Source of the DNA: J027 sp034437655
GTDB taxonomy: Bacteria > Chloroflexota > Anaerolineae > Aggregatilineales > J027
Length of the DNA stretch: 64,000 bases
Reading direction: 5' to 3'
Assembly: GCA_034437655.1 (NCBI GenBank)
Contig: DAOTTU010000072.1
Coordinates: 10,556 to 74,555, forward strand
Below, one piece after another: positions 26,363 to 35,479 of the stretch; the stretch's first letter is position 1; every line of letters begins with the position of its first letter. A model generated the notes under the pieces. That model saw nothing but the letters and a program-made list of their open reading frames with translations. It did not search any database and was not told the DNA's origin. A program made the translations under genes and the position numbers.

Positions 26363-26737
26363 ATGTTTAAAGGTCTCGGCAAACTACTTTTTGGCGGTGG
26401 TGAAGAAAGCGGCGACCCCAACGGTGCCTATTATTATGTGCGCGTGTATCGTAAACCCAACCGTCCCACCGACAGCGACGAGATTGTTCAGATTCGCATT
26501 GACCTGCGCAACGACCTCTCGCCAGACATGGACAATCCACAGGTCTTTTTCTCGCGTAAATCCATCACTGGCCCCAAGACATTCACCCGCACTGAGGCGC
26601 GCTTCTTTTATGACAAAAACCGCAACCTGATTAGCTCTGAAGTCGATAACGGTGAATTTGTCAGCAAAGAGGACTACGATGCCTATCTAGAAACGGCCAC
26701 GGCTGAGTATGAACATGAAGAAGACGAGACCTCATAG
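26363..26737 (+). CDS. Hypothetical protein, 124 residues
   Basis: The product begins MFKGLGKLLFGGGEE, then a compact alpha/beta stretch with YYYVRVYRKPNRP and DEIVQIRIDLRNDLS, and ends in an acidic tail. There is no Cys, no signal peptide and no membrane span. I recognise no characterised family. ATG at 26363 has an AGGAACGGAG purine tract about 10 bases upstream. It follows manC by 67 bases and converges with the loader gene. Confidence 0.7.
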   Translation: MFKGLGKLLFGGGEESGDPNGAYYYVRVYRKPNRPTDSDEIVQIRIDLRNDLSPDMDNPQVFFSRKSITGPKTFTRTEARFFYDKNRNLISSEVDNGEFVSKEDYDAYLETATAEYEHEEDETS

Positions 26738-26784
26738 CGATAGGTTCGGTCAGACTCACAGCACCGCTGAGGCTGCGCCGCGTT

Positions 26785-28173
26785 CTATGACTTTTTCCAG
26801 CGTTCATAGTATGGAATCGCTGATATTTCAAACAGCCTACAGATACGTGTATCCAGAAAGCGACTACTGAATTGTTTGTCTAACCCACGCAAGTCCTCGG
26901 TGGTAGCAGTTATTAGCGTCGGTTTACCTGTCATGTAGCGGTAGTCAATGAGCTGGAAGAGCTTTTCAACCGTCCAGCCGCTTGCCGAACGGAGTTTAAA
27001 GCCATCAAGCACCAGCAGCGGGGCTTCACGCAAGAATTGCAGGCGCTGGTTTACAGTCTCACTTTTGGAGTTGAAAGCATCGCGCAGGTAATCCATCAAG
27101 TCTGCCAGAGTCAAAAACGATACCTGCTGCCCCGTTGCACGCCGTGCATTCGCCACCGCTGCTGCCAGATGTGTTTTACCCGTACCATTCGCCCCATGGA
27201 ACAGTAACCACCCCTCTGGCCGCCGTGCGTAGTCTTCCGCCATCTGACGCGCCCGCTTCAAGTTTTCGGTGTACGCCTGAAATCCTTCAAACGTCATCAC
27301 ATCATAGGGATTATATTCGGTGACTTCTTCGGCAAAATCGAAGGTGCTGCGATAGTCTGGTACATTTAGCACCCAACGCCACACAAAACGGCGATCTTGC
27401 AAGCGGCTGGCAACACGCGGGTCCAGTTCTTCCGTTGGTGTATTGGTTGTCACCACTGTTGGGAGTTCACGAATATAGCGCTCGTTAATGAGCTGAAATA
27501 GTTTTTCGCCGGCCCATTGCGTCGGTGCTTCAGTCCCCATATCGTCAAGGATCAACACGCGCACGTTGCGCACCATGTCAAAAAGTTCATCGTAGCGGAC
27601 TTCAGAATTTGGGCTGAATGTGGTGCGCAGATGATCCAACAAGTCAGGCACTGTCAAAAACATGACATCGTAGCCATTTTCTACCAGAAAATTACCAATC
27701 GACGCCGCCAGATGCGTTTTGCCCGTGCCAAACCCGCCTTGCAACACCAGCCACCGTCCGTCAATGTCTTCAACGAATTGAATAGACAACGACAACGCCA
27801 TCCGCAACGATTCACGCTGTGCATCAGTCAACCCGGGACGATCCGTCACGAAATTGTTGAAGCGCATATGCGCATAGGCTTCCAGATTACTCAAGCGCAA
27901 TAAACGCTCGTGGCGTCTGGCGGCAACCCGCTCGCGCTGACAGACACATACAAAGGCCTTGCCAAAATCTGGATGGTTCACCGGGACATCACGCCGAACA
28001 TAGCCAAGCCCGTCACAATGGGGACAAACTGCATCTTCAGAATCAGTGTGCCATTGCTCGAGATGCTGATGGTTAGCGTTCGCTATATTCGGAGAAGTCG
28101 ATGTCTGCTGATGATGATTGGGGGGTGTGTCCATCAGGTCGCTGATGTGTCGTAAATCCTTCTTGTCGTCCAT
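26785..28173 (-). CDS. Tandem DnaC/IstB-like AAA+ helicase-loader protein
   Basis: The 462-residue protein has a Cys cluster (C50, C53, C76, C78), then two DnaC/DnaI-type ATPase domains in one chain. Domain 1 (about 105-275): Walker A GGFGTGKTH (146-154), Walker B VLILDDMG (D210, D211), sensor-I-like TTN (242-244). Domain 2 (about 290-462): Walker A GANGTGKTH (327-335), Walker B LLVLDGFK with Gly391 replacing the second acid, and TAT where TTN is expected. By family and by linkage to dnaB and dnaD it probably loads the replicative helicase. The start is ATG 28173 (AGGTGG 7 bases upstream), overlapping dnaD by 101 bases. Confidence 0.88.
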   Translation of the reverse strand: MDDKKDLRHISDLMDTPPNHHQQTSTSPNIANANHQHLEQWHTDSEDAVCPHCDGLGYVRRDVPVNHPDFGKAFVCVCQRERVAARRHERLLRLSNLEAYAHMRFNNFVTDRPGLTDAQRESLRMALSLSIQFVEDIDGRWLVLQGGFGTGKTHLAASIGNFLVENGYDVMFLTVPDLLDHLRTTFSPNSEVRYDELFDMVRNVRVLILDDMGTEAPTQWAGEKLFQLINERYIRELPTVVTTNTPTEELDPRVASRLQDRRFVWRWVLNVPDYRSTFDFAEEVTEYNPYDVMTFEGFQAYTENLKRARQMAEDYARRPEGWLLFHGANGTGKTHLAAAVANARRATGQQVSFLTLADLMDYLRDAFNSKSETVNQRLQFLREAPLLVLDGFKLRSASGWTVEKLFQLIDYRYMTGKPTLITATTEDLRGLDKQFSSRFLDTRICRLFEISAIPYYERWKKS

Positions 28174-28789
28174 GTGCAGACCACCTATCGAGAATAGATT
28201 GTATATATGCCCATTTGCGGGCGTTGTTTGCCACAGCAATACGGATGGCGTCCAGAATCCATTGCTGGGGGTAGTCGTCTTCAGCCTGGCGCAATGCATC
28301 TGCCACCATAGGCGAGATAGTGCCGATTTCGTTGCGGTACACGGCAAAAACAGACGGTTGCTCCACCGTCAGCGAGAGCGGCCGCTGCCCCCGTTGCGGA
28401 TACCAGCGCTGTTCTTCTATCGCGGTGACCGCTTCCCGTCCTCGGCGCGAATTGGGGAAATAAAAAATATCGTCGCTGGCGTGGTCATGAACAGCCAATA
28501 ATGTGCCCCGCACAAAGGCCCGTTCAAAGCCCTCGCGCACCAGACTCGCTTGCAGTTCTGGCCGCGCATTCGTGCTTTCCAGCAGTTGTTCGTCGGCCAG
28601 AGCCTCGTGCAAGCGCACATAACGATACGCGCCCTCTTGCTGCTGAAAGGCCCAGAAACAATAGAGCGTGACTTTGAGTTCAACAAAGTTGTCGATTTTC
28701 GGCAGCAAGTCCCAGAAAAAGCGCTCTGGCACCAGAATATTGCGCTCATCCTTACCGTGAACTTGAAAGCCGTCAAAAGTGTTTGCCAT
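28073..28789 (-). CDS. dnaD: DnaD-domain replication initiation protein
   Basis: The 238-residue protein has an N-terminal winged-helix-like region (VPERFFWDLLPKIDNFVELK) and a C-terminal DnaD/DnaB_2 domain (about 125-210, VYRNEIGTISPMVADAL, WILDAIRIAVANNARKWAYI). In Firmicutes DnaD links DnaA to helicase loading. It lies 3 bases after dnaB, and its last 33 codons overlap the start of the tandem loader gene in another frame. The order helicase, DnaD, loader points to one replication operon. Confidence 0.88.
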   Translation of the reverse strand: MANTFDGFQVHGKDERNILVPERFFWDLLPKIDNFVELKVTLYCFWAFQQQEGAYRYVRLHEALADEQLLESTNARPELQASLVREGFERAFVRGTLLAVHDHASDDIFYFPNSRRGREAVTAIEEQRWYPQRGQRPLSLTVEQPSVFAVYRNEIGTISPMVADALRQAEDDYPQQWILDAIRIAVANNARKWAYIQSILDRWSAHGRQEGFTTHQRPDGHTPQSSSADIDFSEYSER

Positions 28790-28792
28790 GAT

Positions 28793-30187
28793 TTAGAAGC
28801 CTGACAAATCTATATCAGTGGATTTGAGGTTCGCAAATTGGGTCAATTCTTTACGGAAATAAAGCGATACCGAACCAATCGGCCCGTTACGGTGCTTGGC
28901 GACGATGATATCGGCCTGGTTGGGGCGCTCGGTGTCATCATTGTAGACCTCATCGCGGTAGATAAACATCACTACGTCGGCGTCCTGTTCAATGCTTCCC
29001 GACTCACGTAAGTCAGACAGCACCGGACGCTTGTCACTGCGTGATTCCACAGCGCGCGAAAGCTGAGACGCGGCCAGCACAGGCACATTCAATTCACGGG
29101 CAAGTTCCTTTAGCTGGCGCGAAATCATGCTGACTTCCTGCACACGGTTGGCATTGGCACGCCCACCGCCTTCTCCCAAACCGCCGCCCGTTGTCATCAA
29201 TTGCAAATAGTCCACGATAATCAAATCCAGACCGTGTTCACGATATAGCCGCCGACATTTGCCGCGCATATGCAACGGGGTGATTGCCGGCGTGTCGTCT
29301 AGAAAGATCGGTACCTGGCTCAGTGCGGACGACGCCTGAGTAAAGCGTTCCCATTCATGTTCTTCAAGTTGCCCCAGCCGCAAGCGCTGTGTGTTGATGC
29401 CTGTTTCCGCCGAGACCAGACGTTGCACAATCTGCTCGTTGCTCATTTCCAGGCTAAAGATCGCGACACGCGCATTGCCATAGCGTGAGGCATTTAAGGC
29501 GACATTGAGCGTCAGCGAGGTTTTACCCATCCCCGGACGCGCCGCCAGGATAATCAGGTCGCTGCGCTGCATCCCGCCGAGCAATTTGTCCATATCCGTA
29601 AACCCGGTCGGCACCCCAATGGGTTCGTCGCGGTTTTCGAACAGGAACTCGATACGGTCAAAATATTCAGACACCGCACGGCGAATCGGGACCATGTCCT
29701 TTTTAGAGCTACGTTCCGTGACCTTGAACAACCGTGACTCTGAAAGGTCAATCACTTCGTTGAGGTCTACATCGCTCTGGTGAGCGAATTTTGCAATATC
29801 GCCGGCCGCCTCAATCAAACGCCGTCGCACGGCCGCACGTTCAACAAACCGGGCATAGACCTCGCCATACAGCGACGACCCCGTGTTGTTGACCAGATAG
29901 GTCAGGTATGCCGCCCCACCGACCGACTCAGCAATGTTCATCGCTTCTAGCTCGTTGGTGACAGTCAAAATATCAATCGCATCACCACGGCTTTGCAGGC
30001 GCAGCATCGCCTCAAATACCTGTCCGTTACGCACGATATAGAAATCGTCCGTGGACAGGAAACTCGCAATTTCTGCGATTGGTGCCGGGTTGATGAGCAG
30101 CGCACCAAGCAGCGATTCTTCGGTTTTGACGTTATGTGGCATAAGCTCACCAGCAGGTTGCACTGGTGGCTGCGACTCTTGAGCCAT
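28793..30187 (-). CDS. dnaB: Replicative DNA helicase DnaB
   Basis: The 464-residue hexameric helicase has the N-terminal primase-interacting domain (MPHNVKTEESLLGALLI) and a RecA-like C-terminal domain: Walker A LAARPGMGKTSLT, the H1a-region SLEMSNEQIVQRL, Walker B IVDYLQLM, QVSMISRQLKELARELNVPV-type motif H3 and SQLSRAVESRSDKRP, and DLRESGSIEQDADVV with the arginine-finger region. It is the first of three coupled genes (dnaB, dnaD, loader). AGAGG lies upstream of the ATG. Confidence 0.95.
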   Translation of the reverse strand: MAQESQPPVQPAGELMPHNVKTEESLLGALLINPAPIAEIASFLSTDDFYIVRNGQVFEAMLRLQSRGDAIDILTVTNELEAMNIAESVGGAAYLTYLVNNTGSSLYGEVYARFVERAAVRRRLIEAAGDIAKFAHQSDVDLNEVIDLSESRLFKVTERSSKKDMVPIRRAVSEYFDRIEFLFENRDEPIGVPTGFTDMDKLLGGMQRSDLIILAARPGMGKTSLTLNVALNASRYGNARVAIFSLEMSNEQIVQRLVSAETGINTQRLRLGQLEEHEWERFTQASSALSQVPIFLDDTPAITPLHMRGKCRRLYREHGLDLIIVDYLQLMTTGGGLGEGGGRANANRVQEVSMISRQLKELARELNVPVLAASQLSRAVESRSDKRPVLSDLRESGSIEQDADVVMFIYRDEVYNDDTERPNQADIIVAKHRNGPIGSVSLYFRKELTQFANLKSTDIDLSGF

Positions 30188-30273
30188 CGCCTCTATCCAA
30201 ATTGTCGATTTACATACGGCTGGGTGTTGCCATCGGATGACCTAGGATAGGACGCCGGCCGCCCTAAAGCAAG

Positions 30274-31188
30274 TTAAGATTGTGTTGCGGCTGGCAACGG
30301 AATATCAAGTGCAAAGAAAGACTGTGCATCGACCCATGCGCCGTTTACCGCCAGTTCAAAGTGTAAATGCGGTCCCTGTACACGTCCAGTTGCACCAGAC
30401 AGGCCGATAATCTGGCCAGCAAGCACCAACTCACCCGGAACGACAGAAATCTCGCTGAGATGCGAATATCCTGACAAAATTCCCCAGCCGTGGTCAATGA
30501 TCACATGATTGCCATGAATCGGTAGCGCCTGTGCAAACACAACACGTCCACTCGAAACAGCGGTAACCGGGGTACCACGTACGGCCGGGTAGTCAATGCC
30601 TGTGTGCCGCCCTTCCAGCACGCCATCGTTGTAGGTGCGGATTTGCCCGAAACCAGAAATGACCGGGCCGGGGACTGGTTGCGAGAACGCTGTGAAGAAA
30701 ATCTCAGACGAGTTGCGCTCATGGACACGGGCAATCATGGCAAAGTTGCGTTCATTCAAGTCCTGGTCAAGCAAGGGTTGCAATTCAAAGGGGATCGGGA
30801 TGTCCTGCACGTCGAAATTGCCGAATAAGACCGTAAGCTGACGTGAGGTCGTCTGTGGTAAGTCATCCTCGGCGGTCCAGTAGTACACCTCGAGCATATG
30901 CCCACCAACACTATCCGTCATGCCCACCGACAAGAACCCCGCCCAGTCACCCGAGGTAGTGCGGTAGAGTTCGATGCGCTGCCCGATGAACGTGGCATTA
31001 ACCTTCACCAGCCCCGCCCCCTGCACGCGCACCATATACACGCGCCCCTGCTGCAATTCATCCGTTGGGGTGACATTCACAAAGACGTTGGTGCCCTGCG
31101 CTTCAACCGTCGGCGGTGCAGACGTCGAATGCGCAACCCCGCCTACGATCATCATCACCAGCACAATACCAATAAGAATACGCTTCAC
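30274..31188 (-). CDS. Secreted M23-family peptidoglycan peptidase
   Basis: The 304-residue protein has a signal peptide (MKRILIGIVLVMMIVGGVAH), a beta-rich N-terminal region (about 33-170) and a lysostaphin-type M23 domain. Zinc ligands are H195 and D199 (GRHTGID) and H276 (GPHLHFE), with H274 as partner. All ligands are intact, so an active Zn endopeptidase cutting peptide cross-links in the wall is expected. A membrane-bound form cannot be excluded because the cleavage site is uncertain. It lies upstream of dnaB on the same strand with an 86-base gap. Confidence 0.9.
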   Translation of the reverse strand: MKRILIGIVLVMMIVGGVAHSTSAPPTVEAQGTNVFVNVTPTDELQQGRVYMVRVQGAGLVKVNATFIGQRIELYRTTSGDWAGFLSVGMTDSVGGHMLEVYYWTAEDDLPQTTSRQLTVLFGNFDVQDIPIPFELQPLLDQDLNERNFAMIARVHERNSSEIFFTAFSQPVPGPVISGFGQIRTYNDGVLEGRHTGIDYPAVRGTPVTAVSSGRVVFAQALPIHGNHVIIDHGWGILSGYSHLSEISVVPGELVLAGQIIGLSGATGRVQGPHLHFELAVNGAWVDAQSFFALDIPLPAATQS

Positions 31189-31408
31189 AATCCCGTCTCC
31201 AATTACTCTTTACATTATGTTTTCTGGCGCTGTAGTCTAACGCATGTTAACGCCCCCCGTAAAGATACGACCACGCCACGTCTGCCCACCGCCACGGAAT
31301 CTAGTTGCCGCCACCCCCTAACTTGAGTAATATGAAGGTATACAAAGGCATCAAAAGTGTATTGCTACGATCAACCAAACAATGTAATTTCATCGAGATG
31401 AGGGCCCT

Positions 31409-33286
31409 ATGTCTGCTGCTGACCCCCGCCGCTATTACCCACCCCCACGAGGCCGTGTTGTTGAGCCTATCAACCCGTGGGCACTGCGTGTGCCGTTACT
31501 TGCGCTTGCTGGCTTATCGCTGGTTTTCTTCGCACTGGTGGCCGCCATCGCTGGCTACCAATTGATGTATCAGGATAAGGTGTTGCCGGGTGTCTCGACG
31601 GTGTATGGCGTAGAGATGACAGGCATGACTGCGCCCGAAGTCCGCAGCGAACTTGAAAACCGCTTTAGCTATGCCGACGATGCGGTCTTCGTGTTTCAGT
31701 ATCAGGACCAGAGCTGGGAATATACTGCCGCCGAACTGGGTGTGCAGCTTGACCTCGACGCCACGGTTGATGCCATCTTCAGCGCTGGCCGTGAACGGAG
31801 CGCAGTTGGTGATCTGTGGGATCAGTGGACCATCTACCAGAATGGCTACGCTGTCGCCCCCATTCTGACCTACAATGAGTCGGAAGCCGAACGCATCATT
31901 CGGGCCATCGCAGCCGACATTGACCAACCCATGCAAGACGCCGCCATCACGATCAGCAACGGCCAGGCGACCGCATCACCGAGCCAGGTTGGGCTAGAAG
32001 TTGATGTGCAGCCGACGATTGACGCCCTTCGTCAGCAAATTTTAGCGCTGACAGCCCGTGCAGAAATCCCGTTGTTTGTTGCGGAAACCCCTCCTGCGAT
32101 TGTGGACGCTACCATTGCCGCCGAACAGGCCAACCGCGTGCTGGATCCACGTGGTGTGACGTTCTTCATTCCCGGTGAACTGGGCATCGCGGGCGGTCCG
32201 TGGACAGCAACGCCCGATTCACTGGAAAATATGCTGCGCATCGAACGGGTCAATAACGACGATGGTACTGCTTACTATGACGTGTATGTCACCGACGAGC
32301 AGGCCCGCGAATTTCTGCGCAATATTGCGCCAGACCTGACCGTTGAAGCCATTAATGCCCGCTTTGTGTTCAACGAATCCACACGCCAGCTTGAGGTTAT
32401 TGACCCGGGGCGTGATGGCCGTGCGCTTGATGTGGATGCTACCATGCCTGGCTTCCAGACGGCGGCGTTTTCGCTGGAAGACCGCACCGTCCCGTTGATC
32501 TTCCGTGATGTACCTGCGGACGTCAACCCGGGTATGACAGAGACAGAACTTGGCATTGTTGAACTTGTCACTGAACGCACAACGTCCTTCCGGGGCAGCA
32601 CACAAGCGCGCCTGACCAACGTCACCGTCGCCGCTGAACGTTTCCACGGGCTCGTTATTGCACCGGGGAGCGTCTTCTCGTTTAATCAATGGTTGGGCGA
32701 TGTGAGCCTCGAAAGTGGCTTTGAAGAAGCGCTGATCATCTACGGCGACCAGACAATTACTGGTGTCGGCGGTGGGGTCTGTCAGGTTTCAACCACAGTG
32801 TTTCAAGCGGCATTTTATGGTGGGTTCCCTATCCTCGAACGTGTGCCACATGGGTACCGCGTCAGCTACTATGAGCAGGATGGCACCGGCCCCGGGCTGG
32901 ATGCAACGGTGTATTCTCCAATTGTAGACTTCAAGTTCCGCAACGATACCAACGGGCATCTGCTCATTGAGACTTACGTGAACCCCGTCAACTACACACT
33001 GACGTTTAAATTCTATGGCACCGACCCCGGCCGCACCGTGACGGTAGACGGCCCCTATATCCGCAACGTGCAACCCGCACCGCCGCCGATTTATCGCGAA
33101 ACGGTCGGTGTTACGCGCACCACACAGGTCGATTACGCGGTTTCTGGCGCAGAGGTCTATGTCTATCGTGATGTTTATGATGCACAGGGTAATTTGATCG
33201 TGGAAGCCGAAGAATTCTACAGCAACTATGTGCCGTGGCCAGCGCAATATCAGGTGCCGCCCGGCGACCCTCGCGCTAACCGTTAA
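31409..33286 (+). CDS. VanW-family membrane protein with peptidoglycan-binding-like domains
   Basis: The 625-residue protein has a Pro-rich cytoplasmic tail, one membrane span (about 27-51), two YoaR-type putative peptidoglycan-binding domains (about 60-340), and a VanW domain (about 390-520) with LTNVTVAAERFHGLVIAPG, SFNQWLGDV, GVGGGVCQVSTTVFQAAFYG and ERVPHGYRVSYY. The C-terminal region resembles a G5-like beta domain. VanW proteins occur in glycopeptide-resistance clusters, but their biochemistry is unresolved and most are chromosomal wall proteins, as here. The ATG has GAGGG upstream. It stands alone, divergent from the M23 gene. Confidence 0.88.
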   Translation: MSAADPRRYYPPPRGRVVEPINPWALRVPLLALAGLSLVFFALVAAIAGYQLMYQDKVLPGVSTVYGVEMTGMTAPEVRSELENRFSYADDAVFVFQYQDQSWEYTAAELGVQLDLDATVDAIFSAGRERSAVGDLWDQWTIYQNGYAVAPILTYNESEAERIIRAIAADIDQPMQDAAITISNGQATASPSQVGLEVDVQPTIDALRQQILALTARAEIPLFVAETPPAIVDATIAAEQANRVLDPRGVTFFIPGELGIAGGPWTATPDSLENMLRIERVNNDDGTAYYDVYVTDEQAREFLRNIAPDLTVEAINARFVFNESTRQLEVIDPGRDGRALDVDATMPGFQTAAFSLEDRTVPLIFRDVPADVNPGMTETELGIVELVTERTTSFRGSTQARLTNVTVAAERFHGLVIAPGSVFSFNQWLGDVSLESGFEEALIIYGDQTITGVGGGVCQVSTTVFQAAFYGGFPILERVPHGYRVSYYEQDGTGPGLDATVYSPIVDFKFRNDTNGHLLIETYVNPVNYTLTFKFYGTDPGRTVTVDGPYIRNVQPAPPPIYRETVGVTRTTQVDYAVSGAEVYVYRDVYDAQGNLIVEAEEFYSNYVPWPAQYQVPPGDPRANR

Positions 33287-33322
33287 GCACGGTGATATGT
33301 GGCATGTGGCAGCGGCTGTTGA

Positions 33323-34312
33323 CTACAGATAGCCGTTGTCACGATACCAGGCATAGGTTTCTTGAATGGTGGTCGTCAGGTCAATTTCTGGATCATGGAG
33401 TTCGGCTTGGGCTTTTTGGGTGTTGAAGTACAGATATTGTGTGCTGAGCCGCAGTTGGTTGCCTTCGACACTGCCCGGCAGTGAAATTTTCGCAGCACGG
33501 GCAAAGTCCGCCGCGGTCGCAGCAAGCCGAACCACGGGTGCGGGCAATGGTAACCACGGTTCCGGCGCACCTATCACCTGCGCAATGAGCTTGATGAGAG
33601 CCTGATTGCTCATGTTGACTGTTCCCAGAATATAACGTTCCCCGGACCGCCCCTTTTCAGCGGCACGCAGATGAGACACCGCCACATCGCGCACATCAAT
33701 CACACAAATCCCGCCACTGGTCGGCCAGAAGGGCATGTGCCCGGCGGCAACTTCGGTAATGAGCGTGCCCGAAATCAAATTAAGGTCACCCGGCCCCAGT
33801 ATAACGCCCGGATTGAGAATTATGGCATCCAGCCCACGATGAATGGCTTTGTAAACTTCGGCTTCGGCGAGGTATTTGCTGTGCCCATAAGGAGAAACGT
33901 TGGGGTCAATGCTGAAAACATGGGATTCATCAACGGGTTTACCGTCTTCCCGATACCCAATCGCAGCGGCGCTACTGGTGAAAATAAAGCGTTGCACATT
34001 GGCAGCCAGGCACGCATCCAACAACAGGCGCGTTCCATCGACGTTAACGCTATAGATTTTAGACTTACCACTCCGCCAGTAATCTGCAACTGCCGCGACA
34101 TGAAACACCCAATCTATCCCCTTAACCGCTGCCGCCAGCGCAACAGGGTCGTCCAGGGTGGCCATAACACGCTCAACGTCCAGGCCCTCAATGGCGTCAA
34201 GTTTGCTGCTTTCGCGATGCATGACGCGGACGGTATGCCCGGCGTCCAGCAATGTGCGGGTAATCCATGACCCAACAAAACCTGTCGCGCCAGTGACTAA
34301 TGCTCGCGCCAT
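33323..34312 (-). CDS. NAD-dependent epimerase/dehydratase (HpnA / dihydroflavonol reductase-like)
   Basis: The 329-residue extended SDR shows GATGFVGSWI (Rossmann loop, 8-17), the active-site S and YGHSK motif (FTSSAAAIGY, SPYGHSKYLAEAE), and LNPGVILGPGD. Overall it resembles the hopanoid-associated sugar epimerase HpnA and dihydroflavonol-4-reductase-like SDRs. The true substrate is unknown. The ATG directly abuts the stop of the response regulator gene, making it the last gene of the seven-gene radical SAM run. No squalene-hopene cyclase is in the window, so a hopanoid link is only a possibility. Confidence 0.8.
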   Translation of the reverse strand: MARALVTGATGFVGSWITRTLLDAGHTVRVMHRESSKLDAIEGLDVERVMATLDDPVALAAAVKGIDWVFHVAAVADYWRSGKSKIYSVNVDGTRLLLDACLAANVQRFIFTSSAAAIGYREDGKPVDESHVFSIDPNVSPYGHSKYLAEAEVYKAIHRGLDAIILNPGVILGPGDLNLISGTLITEVAAGHMPFWPTSGGICVIDVRDVAVSHLRAAEKGRSGERYILGTVNMSNQALIKLIAQVIGAPEPWLPLPAPVVRLAATAADFARAAKISLPGSVEGNQLRLSTQYLYFNTQKAQAELHDPEIDLTTTIQETYAWYRDNGYL

Positions 34313-35083
34313 TTAGTTCTCGTCCTCTTCGGGTTCATCCAATAATTCAGGTCGCAATTCATCAGGTGGTGGCTCACCTTCAATCGCGGTGTAACGCATA
34401 AACGCTCGTTCTTGAGCGCTCATTTCGGGCGGGTATTCCATATCGGTATCGTAGGACTCTAATATACGATAGCCTTCTTTGACATAGCTGCGGATTGTGT
34501 GAGTACTGACGCCCATTTCATCAGCAGCAAGGTCGGCACTCATACCTTCCACAACACAGAGTTGAATGGCCTCACGAATGCGGTCGGTCAACTCGGGGTA
34601 TTCACGTTTGTCAGGAATGACGGCTGCCTCTTGCAAGCAGAGATCATCGTGCAGGTAATCGACCATTGAGCGGGTCACGCTGAAGGGATAATCCTGCGCC
34701 CAGACGAGCGCCCAGGCAATTTGGAGGCCAACATCATTACGGACAAAGTAACCCCGTGCGCCTGCTTTCAGGGCTACACATGCCGCTTCTGGGGCAACAT
34801 GCCGATCCAGAACGACAATGAACACATCATGAATCATCCGCTGGAGCCGTTGCACCAGAAGCGCGGTGCTGTCAGGTGTTTCAAAGGTATAGGTATCCAG
34901 GATGATGATGTTGGGCCATTCTGCTTCGGCATGGTCCGTCAACCAGTCGAACATTTCATCTACGCTTTCGGCCATCCCAACCACCCGTGTACGCCGATCC
35001 CAGGCTAGATAGCTATTGATTGCATAACGGCCATAGATGTCAGCGTCAAAGATGAAGACCTTCAAATTCAGCTTGCCTAGCAT
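34313..35083 (-). CDS. Atypical response regulator with LuxR-like HTH
   Basis: The 256-residue protein has a receiver-like N-terminus (about 6-125): the acidic FDAD on strand 1 and phosphoacceptor-like Asp in NIIILDTYTF are kept. The conserved Thr/Ser after strand 4 is Asp (IVVLDRH), and the conserved Lys before helix 5 is Arg (GYFVRND). A helix-turn-helix follows (about 185-222, LAADEMGVSTHTIRSYVKEG), then an acidic C-terminal tail. It probably controls transcription, but normal phospho-switching is doubtful. No histidine kinase is nearby. It abuts the epimerase gene and follows the FmdB-like gene by 2 bases. Confidence 0.75.
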   Translation of the reverse strand: MLGKLNLKVFIFDADIYGRYAINSYLAWDRRTRVVGMAESVDEMFDWLTDHAEAEWPNIIILDTYTFETPDSTALLVQRLQRMIHDVFIVVLDRHVAPEAACVALKAGARGYFVRNDVGLQIAWALVWAQDYPFSVTRSMVDYLHDDLCLQEAAVIPDKREYPELTDRIREAIQLCVVEGMSADLAADEMGVSTHTIRSYVKEGYRILESYDTDMEYPPEMSAQERAFMRYTAIEGEPPPDELRPELLDEPEEDEN

Positions 35084-35085
35084 AT

Positions 35086-35475
35086 TTAACCATCCCCTAT
35101 GGACCCGTCCTCCGGCATTGAGGCTTCAATTGATTCTGGCGATTCGCCTGACTCCAGGCGCCCCACGACTTCGTTAAACTCACCGCCGAGGTCGTCTTCC
35201 ATACCTTTTCCAAAGTGGCGCAAGGCACGCCCGAGGGTGCGTGGGTCGGCATCTTCCAAATCGTCAAGGGCATCCATCGCACTTTCGTCACCATCGAAGG
35301 CTTGTTCAAACCGTGACATTTCTGAGCGGACGACACGTACCCGGCCAATAATCCGCGAAACATTGTCACTTCCTGTAAAGGGGCTACGCACCGCATCCGG
35401 GTCGTAGTCAGCGTAGCTCATTTTGACTTCGAAACGCTTCCCGGTGTCATTACAACGAAATTCATAGACTGGCAT
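35086..35475 (-). CDS. FmdB-like protein lacking most zinc-ribbon cysteines
   Basis: The 129-residue protein opens MPVYEFRCNDTGKRFEVKMS, the FmdB zinc-ribbon start (MPxYEYRCxxCGxxFE). The second Cys of the first knuckle is Thr, and the second knuckle CPxCG has become SPFTGS, leaving a single Cys. The remaining two-thirds are acidic with MDALDDLEDADPRTLGRAL and a Met/Gly-rich tail. Metal binding by the classical ribbon is unlikely. It sits 4 bases after the first radical SAM gene and 2 bases before the response regulator, so it belongs to the same operon. Confidence 0.7.
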   Translation of the reverse strand: MPVYEFRCNDTGKRFEVKMSYADYDPDAVRSPFTGSDNVSRIIGRVRVVRSEMSRFEQAFDGDESAMDALDDLEDADPRTLGRALRHFGKGMEDDLGGEFNEVVGRLESGESPESIEASMPEDGSIGDG

Positions 35476-35479
35476 AGTT

